Source of the DNA: Anaerolineae bacterium
GTDB lineage: Bacteria; Chloroflexota; Anaerolineae; Anaerolineales; Villigracilaceae
Direction: 5' to 3'
Assembly: GCA_003694975.1 (NCBI GenBank)
Contig: RFJH01000084.1
Span: 1-8,559, forward strand
Length of the DNA stretch: 8,559 nucleotides
Numbering within the stretch: position 1 is the stretch's first letter; the number at the start of each line of letters is the position of its first letter. Shown one piece after another: positions 1 through 6,454 of this stretch. A program made the position numbers and the translations under genes. The notes beneath the pieces were generated by a model. That model ran no database searches. It saw only the letters and a list, made by a program, of their open reading frames with translations, and was not told where the DNA came from.

Positions 1-119
1 AGCGCGTCCTGACTACCGATCCGGGCATCGGCGTCGTCCGTCACGCCGACGCAGGCTACGAACTCGCCATCGAGACGGCAAAGAAGCATGGGATCAAGAT
101 GCCCATGCTGGGAAGGTGA
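1..119 (+). CDS. hutU: Urocanate hydratase, C-terminal fragment
   Basis: Only the last 38 complete codons are present, starting at base 3 and ending in TGA at 117-119; the gene begins upstream of the window. The translated end contains TDPGIGVVRHADAGYELAI followed by a segment ending KMPMLGR. This matches, from memory, the conserved C-terminus of urocanases (NDPxxGVxRHADAGYxxAI). The enzyme is cytosolic, uses tightly bound NAD, and converts urocanate to 4-imidazolone-5-propionate in histidine breakdown. No other hut gene lies downstream, so this would be the last gene of any hut operon, and a strong hairpin follows 13 bases later. The catalytic part is outside the window, so activity cannot be judged. 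Confidence 0.82.
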   Translation, partial: RVLTTDPGIGVVRHADAGYELAIETAKKHGIKMPMLGR

Positions 120-132
120 GGTTGATGAGGTG

Positions 133-168
133 AGGTGACAGTCACTTTCAAAGTGACTGTCACCTTTT
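133..168 (+). terminator. Long palindromic hairpin after hutU, candidate intrinsic terminator
   Basis: Bases 133-148 and 150-165 form a perfect 16-bp inverted repeat around a single central base, followed by TTTT and, after AC, another TTTT. The arms are unusual because each contains its own smaller palindrome (GTGACAGTCAC on the left, GTGACTGTCAC on the right), separated by TTTCAAA. Its position just after the hutU stop and the T-rich flank fit an intrinsic terminator. It could equally be a dispersed palindromic repeat or an operator. Confidence 0.6.
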
Positions 169-201
169 ACTTTTAACCGGCGCGGCTTTTTCTTTGTTGA
201 T

Positions 202-230
202 TTGACGGGGATAGCGGAGGCTGGTACAAT
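202..230 (+). promoter_or_regulatory. Sigma-70-type promoter of rplI with extended -10
   Basis: TTGACG (202-207) and TACAAT (225-230) are separated by exactly 17 bp, and TG sits one base before the -10 box (222-223), giving an extended -10 element. Transcription would start near 237, leaving a leader of about 56 bases before the rplI ATG. Within that leader a small hairpin (268-272 with 276-280) overlaps the start of the AAAGGG ribosome binding site. This promoter probably drives rplI, the RodZ-like gene and rimO together. Confidence 0.75.
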
Positions 231-292
231 CAGCCGCCGGAGTGTTGTACCCTTCGCTCCGAAATCGCTTTCTATGAAAGGGCTTGAGAAAA

Positions 293-892
293 ATGAAGGT
301 ATTGTTGATTAAAGATGTGTACAAACTCGGACGCGCCGGCGAGGTCAAGAAGGTGGCCGATGGGTATGGACGTAATTATCTGATCCCGCAAGGCCTGGCT
401 ATCCTCGCCACGCCAGGGGCGCTCAAGCAGGCAGAGAGGATTCGCGCCCAGGCAGAAATTCGACGTGCGAAACTGAACGAGGAATTGAAAGACCTGGCCG
501 AGCAGATCGCCGGCCTCACGCTGACGTTCCCGGCTAAGGCCGGAGAGACCGGCAAACTCTACGGCTCTATCACGCGCCAGGATGTGGCCGATGCCATCCA
601 GGAGAAAACCCGCTACGAGGTCAAGCGTCAGCAGATTGAGATGCAACCTCTGCGGACTCTGGGTGAGCATACGGTGCGCGTGCGCCTGACGATGGACCTG
701 ATCCCCGAGGTGAAAGTTATTGTCCATCGCGAGGGCGAGACGCCGGAGGCCACCCTGGCTGCCCTCGCCGCGCAACGCGGCGAGGAAGAGCAGGCCCAGC
801 CGGGCGCGAAGGCGGAGGGCGAGCCCGCTGCCCCCACTGCAGAGACCGAGAGCGCGGAGGAGACCGCCGCCGGGCAAGAGATAGAGGCCTGA
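293..892 (+). CDS. rplI: 50S ribosomal protein bL9 with extended C-terminus
   Basis: The 199-residue product begins MKVLLIKDVYKLGRAGEV and continues with the GYGRNYLIPQGLA segment, the N-terminal rRNA-binding domain of bL9 (about residues 1-48). A charged connecting helix follows (about 44-75) and then the C-terminal domain (about 78-147, with GKLYGSIT at 88-95). bL9 binds 23S rRNA near the base of the L1 stalk and helps keep the reading frame. I chose ATG at 293 over TTG at 284 because AAAGGG (277-282) lies 10 bases before the ATG but only one before the TTG, and because bL9 proteins start MKV. The family is usually near 150 residues; here about 50 extra residues rich in Ala, Glu, Pro and Gln follow the fold. 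The gene stands apart from the common rpsF-ssb-rpsR cluster. Confidence 0.95.
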   Translation: MKVLLIKDVYKLGRAGEVKKVADGYGRNYLIPQGLAILATPGALKQAERIRAQAEIRRAKLNEELKDLAEQIAGLTLTFPAKAGETGKLYGSITRQDVADAIQEKTRYEVKRQQIEMQPLRTLGEHTVRVRLTMDLIPEVKVIVHREGETPEATLAALAAQRGEEEQAQPGAKAEGEPAAPTAETESAEETAAGQEIEA

Positions 893-928
893 GCGCTTCT
901 GTCCTCCAACCACATACCTGCTTTTGAG

Positions 929-983
929 AACATCACCGGTTCGCACCCGGCACAAGGGGAGCCGGTGATGTTGGGTTAACGTG
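929..983 (+). promoter_or_regulatory. Leader hairpin with SD and mini-ORF before the RodZ-like gene
   Basis: Bases 929-939 and 962-972 are a perfect 11-bp inverted repeat. The stem continues inward with a G-U pair and two more pairs, giving about 14 bp around a 16-base loop. The 3' arm contains the end of the only good Shine-Dalgarno sequence (AAGGGGAG, 954-961) and an ATG (968). That SD is correctly spaced not for the long gene but for ATG TTG GGT TAA (968-979), a three-codon ORF ending one base before GTG 981 and four before ATG 984 of the RodZ-like gene. No T-run follows, so it does not look like a terminator. I infer a structure that limits translation, with re-initiation at the RodZ-like start; this is untested. 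Confidence 0.45.
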
Positions 984-2507
984 ATGGCGAAGTCAATTGG
1001 TGAACAGTTGAGAGCCGCGCGTGAGGCCCGCCGCCTGAGCATCGAGCAGGTGGCACAGGCCACGCACATCCGTACCCGCTATCTGAAAGCCCTGGAGGCG
1101 GATGATTTTTCCGTCATGCCGTCCCCTGTCCAGGGGCGTGGGTTCTTGCGACTGTATGCGGAGTTCCTGGGTTTGGATGCGGAGGCTCTGCTGGAAACTC
1201 TGCGCAGTGCTCAAATCACCACAGAACAGATGGCGGAGGATGTGCTTGGTCCCCTTTCGGGTGCTGAAGTCTCCTCTCAGGAAGAAGGCCAACGTGAGGA
1301 GGAGCAGGAAGGGGTTGAGGAGGGGGCGCGGGAACCGTTCTGGCAACGGTGGTTGCGCCGAACCAAAGGGGAGTTGGGTGAGGAGGGGACAGAAGCGCAG
1401 CCACGAACCGAACCCCAGGCTCCGGCCAGGGACGATGCGGAAGAGTCTCCCAGGGAGACAATGCTGAGGGATGAGGAGGACGTCTTGGAGGGGGATGAGG
1501 CCATGGGAGAAGTGTCGGAAAGCGTCTCTTCGGATGGACAGGCTCCGCTTTCGCCTTCCAGGGAGATTTTCGCCGAGATCGGCGAACAATTACGTCGGCG
1601 CCGGGAAATGCTCAATTTGAATCTCCAGGAGGTGAGCCAGCACACCCGTATTGCGGAGCGTTACCTGCTCGCTCTGGAGAGAGGGGATTTCGGTTCTCTC
1701 CCCTCGCCGGTGCAGACGCGGGGGATGTTGAACAATTACGCCACCTTCCTCGACCTGGACGCCGACGCACTCCTGTTACGATTTGCCGATGGGCTGCAGG
1801 CCTGGCGTCTGGAACGGCATCCTCCCTCCGGGCCACGAAGACGCCGGGAGGCGCCGGGGAAACGATTTTTGCCCTGGAGCAGGTTCATCGCTGCCGACCT
1901 GGTTTTTGGCCTTGGGATGGCTGCCTTACTCATTGGCCTGGTCATCTGGGGAATCAATTATGTGCTCACACTGCGCGCCTCGCCCCCATCAGCACCTACG
2001 CCGCGCTCAATCTCAGATGTCTTGCTGGCCTCGCCAGTGGCCATGACAGAGGTTGTCGAGAAGGCGACCGAATCGTTGCCTACACCCTCTTTGCCACCCG
2101 AAGAGGTCGCTCCGGCGGATACGCCCACACCCTTGCCGGAGAACGTTCAGGTGCAGGTCTACATCTCGGTCGTGGGACGCACCTGGCTGCGTGTGGCGGT
2201 GGACGGTGAGGTCGTGTTCGAGGGGCGCGTTTTACCGGGAAGTGTTTATTCGTTCGATGCAGAAGAGCGGGTTGAGGTGCTCACCGGCAACGGGGCTGCG
2301 GTGCGCGTCCGCTACAATCAACGCGACCTGGGTCTGTTAGGCGATTTCGGACAGGTGATTCACCTGGTCTACACCGCCAACGGCATCCTGACACCCACCC
2401 CCGCTCCCACCGCGACCGCCACGCCCACACCGCCGGTCACGCCAACGCCTTCGCCAACCCTCACCCCAACCCCGACTCGCACTGCCACGCCTTCCCCTCA
2501 GGAGTGA
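984..2507 (+). CDS. RodZ-like transmembrane protein with two HTH domains
   Basis: The 507-residue product has an HTH_25-type domain (about residues 3-75), an acidic Glu-rich linker (about 95-190) and a second HTH_25-type domain (about 194-270). The two HTH copies share SPVQ(G/T)RG followed by a Y-A-x-F-L-x-L-D-A core (48-66 and 241-260). After a basic stretch (284-299), one membrane segment (about 301-330), and a Pro/Thr linker, there is a DUF4115-like beta domain (about 388-466). The protein ends in a TPTP-rich tail (469-507). This order matches RodZ, the inner-membrane partner of MreB in rod-shape assembly, where the HTH faces the cytoplasm and the C-terminus lies outside. Known RodZ proteins have one HTH, so the second copy is odd. 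GTG at 981 is an alternative start. Its stop codon almost touches rimO, implying co-transcription. Cell-shape function is inferred from domains only, since no mre genes are here. Confidence 0.85.
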   Translation: MAKSIGEQLRAAREARRLSIEQVAQATHIRTRYLKALEADDFSVMPSPVQGRGFLRLYAEFLGLDAEALLETLRSAQITTEQMAEDVLGPLSGAEVSSQEEGQREEEQEGVEEGAREPFWQRWLRRTKGELGEEGTEAQPRTEPQAPARDDAEESPRETMLRDEEDVLEGDEAMGEVSESVSSDGQAPLSPSREIFAEIGEQLRRRREMLNLNLQEVSQHTRIAERYLLALERGDFGSLPSPVQTRGMLNNYATFLDLDADALLLRFADGLQAWRLERHPPSGPRRRREAPGKRFLPWSRFIAADLVFGLGMAALLIGLVIWGINYVLTLRASPPSAPTPRSISDVLLASPVAMTEVVEKATESLPTPSLPPEEVAPADTPTPLPENVQVQVYISVVGRTWLRVAVDGEVVFEGRVLPGSVYSFDAEERVEVLTGNGAAVRVRYNQRDLGLLGDFGQVIHLVYTANGILTPTPAPTATATPTPPVTPTPSPTLTPTPTRTATPSPQE

Positions 2508-2508
2508 T

Positions 2509-3849
2509 ATGCCTCCCCAGACGTTTCACCTGATTTCCCTCGGTTGCGCGAAGAACACCGTCGATTCGGATTCGATGGCCTCTTTACTGATCGGCGATGG
2601 CTATCACCCCGTAGACCGCCCAGAACGCGCCGATGTGGTGATTGTCAACACATGTGGGTTCATCGAGCCGGCACGCCGGGAATCGCTGGAGACACTGCGC
2701 GAACTGGCTTCCCACAAGCGGGAGGGACAGATGCTGATCGCCGCCGGTTGCCTGACGCAACGCTACGGTGCCGAGATCGCCCGTCAGGTGCCCGGCCTGG
2801 ACGGTATCCTGGGGACGCGTCGCTGGATGGACATTGTCCAGGTTGTGCGGCAGGCCCGTGCCCGTCCGCACCCCGAACCGCTTTATCATCTACCGACGGA
2901 AGCGCGCACCGTAGGGAAAGACCCCCAGTCGTTGCTGCGTGCCAGCATCCAGGGTGCGAGCGCCTACCTCAAGATCGCCGATGGCTGTCGCCGCCCGTGC
3001 GCCTTCTGTGCCATCCCTCTCATCAAGGGCACTGCGGTCAGCCGGCCGATGGATGTCATCCTGAACGAGGCGCGCGCCTTGCAACAACTCGGTATACGCG
3101 AACTCATCCTGATTGCCCAGGATACCACCGATTACGGCCACGACCTGGGGATGAAGGACGGCCTGGCCACGCTGCTGGAGCGCCTGGTCGAGGTCGCCCC
3201 GGATATCCCCTGGATACGCATTCTGTATGCCTATCCGGGCTATGTGACCGACCGCCTGATCGAGGTCATGGCTACCCACCCTCAGATTTTGCCTTATCTG
3301 GATATGCCTCTCCAGCATGCCCACCCTGATACGCTGCGTCGGATGCGCCGCCCGGCGAACGTCGAATGGGTTTATCGCACGCTGGAGAAGATGCGAGCCG
3401 CCATGCCAGGCCTTGCCATCCGCACCACTTTCATTGTCGGCTATCCCGGTGAGACAGAAGAGGAATTCCAGACTCTCCTGGATTTCATCGAGGAGATGCG
3501 GTTCGACCGCGTGGGAGCGTTCCGCTACTCCTTCGAGCCTGGGACGGCCAGCGAGCCTTTAGGAGACCCGATTCCGCCGGAGGTCAAAGAGGAACGTTAT
3601 GCCCGCCTGATGGAGAAGCAACAGGCTATTTCCCTGCACATCAATCAGTCTTTCGTCGGCAAGACGTTGGATGTGCTGGTCGAGGGGCGCGAGGGAAATA
3701 TCGCCATCGGGCGTTCGTATCGTGACGCGCCGGAGATTGACGGCCTGGTGTTGATCGAAGGAAAAGCCGAGGTGGGGACGCTTCTGCCGGTGCGCGTTAC
3801 AGGCGCGATGGTCTACGATTTGAGCGGGGTGCCCGCCGCACGCACGTAG
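2509..3849 (+). CDS. rimO: Ribosomal protein uS12 methylthiotransferase RimO
   Basis: This 446-residue radical SAM enzyme adds a methylthio group to a conserved aspartate of ribosomal protein uS12 (Asp88 in E. coli). The N-terminal UPF0004 domain carries its three iron-sulfur ligands at Cys13 (SLGCAKN), Cys49 (NTCGF) and Cys81 (AAGCL). The radical SAM CX3CX2C motif lies at Cys160, Cys164 and Cys167 (DGCRRPCAFCAIP). LDMPLQH (264-270) and IVGYPGET (309-316) are typical of the family, and a TRAM domain occupies about 378-440. LGCAKNTVDSD and CAFCAIP favour RimO over the tRNA enzymes MiaB and MtaB. Length and all six cysteines are normal. The start is fixed by AGGAG at 2500-2504, inside the end of the RodZ-like gene, with one base between that stop and this ATG, so the two are translationally close-coupled. 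Confidence 0.96.
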   Translation: MPPQTFHLISLGCAKNTVDSDSMASLLIGDGYHPVDRPERADVVIVNTCGFIEPARRESLETLRELASHKREGQMLIAAGCLTQRYGAEIARQVPGLDGILGTRRWMDIVQVVRQARARPHPEPLYHLPTEARTVGKDPQSLLRASIQGASAYLKIADGCRRPCAFCAIPLIKGTAVSRPMDVILNEARALQQLGIRELILIAQDTTDYGHDLGMKDGLATLLERLVEVAPDIPWIRILYAYPGYVTDRLIEVMATHPQILPYLDMPLQHAHPDTLRRMRRPANVEWVYRTLEKMRAAMPGLAIRTTFIVGYPGETEEEFQTLLDFIEEMRFDRVGAFRYSFEPGTASEPLGDPIPPEVKEERYARLMEKQQAISLHINQSFVGKTLDVLVEGREGNIAIGRSYRDAPEIDGLVLIEGKAEVGTLLPVRVTGAMVYDLSGVPAART

Positions 3850-4034
3850 GGACGGACGCGCTGCCTTTCTGCCGACTGACGACCCGCCGCGCACCGTAAC
3901 CGTATCTCGCCGCGCCGGAGGATGACAGCACTCCATCAGACGGGGAACCCAGGCGCGACTTCTCTTTCTCAACGCCGTATATCTTTCAGGAACAGCACCG
4001 AATCGATCACCCCAACTCTAGCAAGGAGAGTGTT

Positions 4035-4895
4035 ATGTCGCGCAGCCGGTTGTTGCCCTTTCTCCTGAGTGCCTTTCTGCTCACGATGGCTTGTAACATA
4101 CGCCTTCCCCTTCCTTCCGTACCCACGCCGGGGCCGGAAATCGTAGACGAGGTATCCATCCCCTGGCCGGAGGAGGATACCCCTGTCCAATTGACGCTTC
4201 GCTTCGGTGGAGGCACGTTCGCGCTCTCTCCTGCCGCTGATGAGGAAATGCTCCTGAGTGGCACGGCGACCTATAATCTCCCCGATCTCAAACCGCACGT
4301 CGAGGTCATTGGAAACCGCGTTGAGGTCTCCCAAGGCGAAGTCTCTTTTAGCGATGGCCTCCGCTGGAAGGACGTGAAGAATGAGTGGCGATTCCAACTG
4401 GGCACGCGCCCCCTCGATTTGCATATCCAGGCCGGCGCTTACCAGGCCGAATACGACCTGGGAGGGCTTGCCCTGACCTCTCTGACCATCCAGGACGGCG
4501 CGGCGGATGTACATCTCTCGTTCTCCAGCCCTAATCGAGCCGAGATGTCCCTCCTGCGGTACGAGACCGGCGCCTCGGATGTCCGCATGGACCACCTGGG
4601 CAATGCCAATTTCAAAACCATGATTTTCAAGAGTGGCGCCGGAGATTACACCCTGGACTTTTCCGGCGAGTTACAGCAAGATGCCACGGTGACCATCGAG
4701 ACCGGATTGAGCAACCTGATCTTGCTTATCCCCCAGGAGATCCCTGCTCAGGTGACCGTGGAAGGCGGTCTGACCAACGTCGCCGCCGATAGTGGTTGGT
4801 CCCAGCGCGGGAACGTCTATACTCAGGAAGGGGAAGGGCACTCCCTGGTCATTGTTGTCCAGATCGGGGCCGGGAACCTCACCCTGAGCCATTGA
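4035..4895 (+). CDS. Probable lipoprotein with toast-rack (LiaF/DUF2154-like) beta repeats
   Basis: The 286-residue product starts with a short basic stretch and a hydrophobic segment (about 6-19) ending LLTMAC, with Cys20 as the candidate lipidated residue. Thr rather than Leu at -3 makes the lipobox imperfect. The mature part is beta-rich and built of repeated short units: GGGTFAL (58-64), GAYQAEY (134-140), GAADVHL (155-161), GASDVRM (179-185), GAGDYTL (201-207), GLSNLIL (224-230), GLTNVAA (245-251) and GAGNLTL (278-284). This Gly-hydrophobic ladder resembles the toast-rack and LiaF C-terminal families linked to envelope stress, but I recognise it by pattern, not by a decisive motif. AAGGAGAG just upstream supports the ATG. 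The 185-bp gap after rimO holds no gene; GCGACT and TATATC spaced 17 bp apart there form only a weak possible promoter. The substrate or partner is unknown. Confidence 0.72.
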   Translation: MSRSRLLPFLLSAFLLTMACNIRLPLPSVPTPGPEIVDEVSIPWPEEDTPVQLTLRFGGGTFALSPAADEEMLLSGTATYNLPDLKPHVEVIGNRVEVSQGEVSFSDGLRWKDVKNEWRFQLGTRPLDLHIQAGAYQAEYDLGGLALTSLTIQDGAADVHLSFSSPNRAEMSLLRYETGASDVRMDHLGNANFKTMIFKSGAGDYTLDFSGELQQDATVTIETGLSNLILLIPQEIPAQVTVEGGLTNVAADSGWSQRGNVYTQEGEGHSLVIVVQIGAGNLTLSH

Positions 4896-4926
4896 CAGCG
4901 CGCTATTCTTCCGCGCGCTGGGTTTT
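4896..4926 (+). terminator. Hairpin terminator between convergent genes
   Basis: CAGCGCGC (4896-4903) and GCGCGCTG (4913-4920) form a perfect 8-bp GC-rich stem with a 9-base loop, followed by GG and TTTT on the + strand. It starts at the first base after the lipoprotein gene stop. Its 3' arm lies within the last codons of the convergent - strand gene, whose TAG stop overlaps the loop boundary. The T tract is short, so efficiency is uncertain, and on the - strand no T-run follows. Confidence 0.5.
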
Positions 4927-5445
4927 CAAGGCGAGCAAATCCACCTGTCGGCGGTTGAAGAGCGCGGCCGGGCTTTCGATATTGAGCGCCGGGATCAGGA
5001 TTGCGGTCAGGTGTGCTTCGAGGAGGGGAATGAAATCGCGTGTTCCATCCGCCATGATGGCGCTGAAATCGAAACGCCCCGGCCATTCCAGCGTCCCTTC
5101 CAGTTCATAGACCTGAGTGGTCACACGGACGGGATAACGCACCGCTTTGGCAAACCCTCCGCGCACCAGGCCGTGCGGGCCGAGGTCTTCGCGGCGCGCG
5201 ACACATACGGCGAACACCCGCGGCTTTACCATTCGTACCACGGAGAAGTGGTCTACCAGTTTGGTTGGCATGTGCACGCGTGCCAGGCGCGCATCGTGGA
5301 CCTCGAAGAAGGAGTTCGTCACATCGTTCATCAGGCCGATCACACCGGTGTTGGTCACCAAGACCTTGCCCACCACGCGATAACTCGAGGTGAGCACATC
5401 GACCTGCACGAAACGTTGCGTTCGAGGAGTGGTACTGACGGACAT
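4903..5445 (-). CDS. Uncharacterised 180-residue protein, last gene of the lepB operon
   Basis: I do not recognise this protein. It has 180 residues, no signal peptide and no membrane segment, and appears beta-rich in two halves. Residues about 10-80 contain a run of alternating hydrophobic strands (RFVQVDVLTSSYRVVGKVLV). Residues about 100-170 contain a second strand-rich part, including YPVRVTTQVYELEGTLEWPG and a LLEAHLTAILIPAL stretch. No catalytic or metal-binding motif stands out; the single Cys81 is isolated. It starts 39 bases after the zinc-finger gene on the same strand, with only a weak GAG-containing ribosome binding site before ATG 5445, so it is probably the third gene of the lepB transcript. 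The overlapping + strand frame (5011-5472) is His-rich and lacks family features, so the - strand is preferred. Function unknown. Confidence 0.68.
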   Translation of the reverse strand: MSVSTTPRTQRFVQVDVLTSSYRVVGKVLVTNTGVIGLMNDVTNSFFEVHDARLARVHMPTKLVDHFSVVRMVKPRVFAVCVARREDLGPHGLVRGGFAKAVRYPVRVTTQVYELEGTLEWPGRFDFSAIMADGTRDFIPLLEAHLTAILIPALNIESPAALFNRRQVDLLALKTQRAEE

Positions 5446-5484
5446 ACGATACCGCTCACAAGGGAGGCGTGAGGATCAGAGACT

Positions 5485-5775
5485 TCACTTGGGCGAGGGG
5501 CGCGTGCCGTCTCGCTTGGGACGGGCGGGAGGTTGCCCTCGCCTCCTGGATGCCGGTCGCCCGGCGGTGGGGTTGAGCAACGTTGAGAGCCAGCCGAGAG
5601 CGCGTTGATCGTACTCCCGCCGGCCACATACGTCACAGACCCAGGCGGGGAAATCCGGGACGGTGATCAACTCGTCCCCGAGCCATGTGAAGTACGTCAG
5701 ATATCGCAAGCGCATCAACCCCGCCTGACACTCCGGGCAGGGGATGGCTGGAGGGGAATCGGGTTCTTTGGTCAT
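5485..5775 (-). CDS. Small YgiT-type zinc-finger protein
   Basis: The 96-residue product has a four-cysteine zinc site: CPEC at residues 13-16 and CDVC at 47-50, about 30 residues apart. Between them lies a strand-rich segment typical of YgiT-type zinc-finger domains (as in the N-terminus of the antitoxin MqsA). The C-terminus from about residue 72 is disordered and strongly basic (Arg/Pro-rich), which could bind nucleic acid. No antitoxin HTH domain and no adjacent toxin gene are present, so an MqsA-like role is not supported. I chose ATG 5775 because GGAAGGGG precedes it by 9 bases; an earlier in-frame ATG at 5805 would overlap the end of lepB. It begins 26 bases after lepB and is probably co-transcribed with it. 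The function is unknown. Confidence 0.78.
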   Translation of the reverse strand: MTKEPDSPPAIPCPECQAGLMRLRYLTYFTWLGDELITVPDFPAWVCDVCGRREYDQRALGWLSTLLNPTAGRPASRRRGQPPARPKRDGTRPSPK

Positions 5776-5801
5776 GGCTGAGAGCCCCTTCCAAATGGGT
5801 T

Positions 5802-6389
5802 TCACGGCCCGGCAACGGCGACCTGAGTATGGTCAATCATTGCCCAGGCGGTCGGCGGCCAGTACACGAGCACGGCCTTGCCGATGACGTTCTCCATTGG
5901 CACCAATCCCCATGTGTGGGAATCGGACGAATCGTTACGGTTATCACCCAGGACGAAGAGGTAGCCGGGAGGTACGCTCCACGTGCCGGAATACCGTGGG
6001 GGTGCGGCGATGTACGTCTCATCCAGGCGAGCACCGTTAATGTAGACCTCGCCGTTCGCTATCTCGACCTTTTCTCCTGGTAGGCCGATGACGCGCTTGA
6101 TAAAATCCTGGTGAGGGTTTATCGGGAAGCGAAAGACGATGATATCGCCTCGCTGCGGCGAGCCAAGACGGTACGCCAGTCTGTTCACCAGGACGTATTC
6201 TCCATCGTTCAATGTTGGGAGCATGCTAAACCCGTCCACACGCACGCGAGCGGTCAGTGCGTTAATGCCCAGATAAAGCGCTACGGATAAAAGGACTGTC
6301 TCTATCACGTCGAGGAGAAAGCGTCTTAAATCAAGTGTCTCCTCGGTGGGTACGGTAGGAACGTCGCTCTCTGCCTTATACCCTTCCAA
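5802..6389 (-). CDS. lepB: Signal peptidase I
   Basis: The 195-residue product is a type I (S26) signal peptidase that cuts signal peptides from exported proteins at the outer face of the cytoplasmic membrane. One membrane segment lies at about residues 24-45. Box B carries the catalytic Ser55 (GFSMLPTL), Box D the general base Lys98 (DFIKRVIGLPGE), and Box E is GDNRNDSSDSHTWG (148-161). Length fits the short form with one membrane anchor. I place the start at TTG 6389 because GGAGGT (6402-6397) lies 7 bases before it; the longer frame from GTG 6398 would begin inside that same ribosome binding site. A promoter with a perfect -10 box lies just upstream. The two small genes that follow on this strand likely share its transcript. 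Confidence 0.94.
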   Translation of the reverse strand: MEGYKAESDVPTVPTEETLDLRRFLLDVIETVLLSVALYLGINALTARVRVDGFSMLPTLNDGEYVLVNRLAYRLGSPQRGDIIVFRFPINPHQDFIKRVIGLPGEKVEIANGEVYINGARLDETYIAAPPRYSGTWSVPPGYLFVLGDNRNDSSDSHTWGLVPMENVIGKAVLVYWPPTAWAMIDHTQVAVAGP

Positions 6390-6421
6390 AAAACACACCT
6401 CCGGAGAATCGTTTCAGGAGG

Positions 6422-6449
6422 ATTATACTGCTTTTTGCCGTTCTGTCGA
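6422..6449 (-). promoter_or_regulatory. Sigma-70-type promoter of the lepB operon
   Basis: Read on the - strand, TCGACA (6449-6444, five of six consensus bases) and a perfect TATAAT (6427-6422) are separated by 16 bp. Transcription would begin near 6415, about 26 bases before the proposed TTG start, with the strong ribosome binding site inside that leader. The -35 box lies only five bases past the stop of the upstream methyltransferase gene, so lepB has its own promoter even though the genes point the same way. Confidence 0.7.
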
Positions 6450-6454
6450 ATCGA

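Noticed and set aside
929..972. Hairpin after rplI read as an intrinsic terminator
   Set aside because: No T-run follows the stem on the + strand, and its 3' arm overlaps a ribosome binding site, so a leader structure fits better.
272..1069. Long - strand frame (265 codons) opposite rplI
   Set aside because: It is antisense to a certain bL9 gene, has no family motif, and its end runs into the start of the RodZ-like gene. It is a high-GC shadow frame.
2389..2492. C-rich repetitive stretch as a DNA repeat or CRISPR-like array
   Set aside because: It encodes the TPTP-rich tail of the RodZ-like protein in frame; units are irregular and there are no spacers.
5011..5472. 153-codon + strand frame opposite the 180-residue protein gene
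   Set aside because: Its product is His-rich without any domain, and it is antisense to a longer frame that fits the lepB operon in strand and spacing.
5485..5775. MqsA-type antitoxin of a toxin-antitoxin pair
   Set aside because: The protein lacks the C-terminal HTH domain of MqsA and neither neighbour resembles an MqsR toxin.
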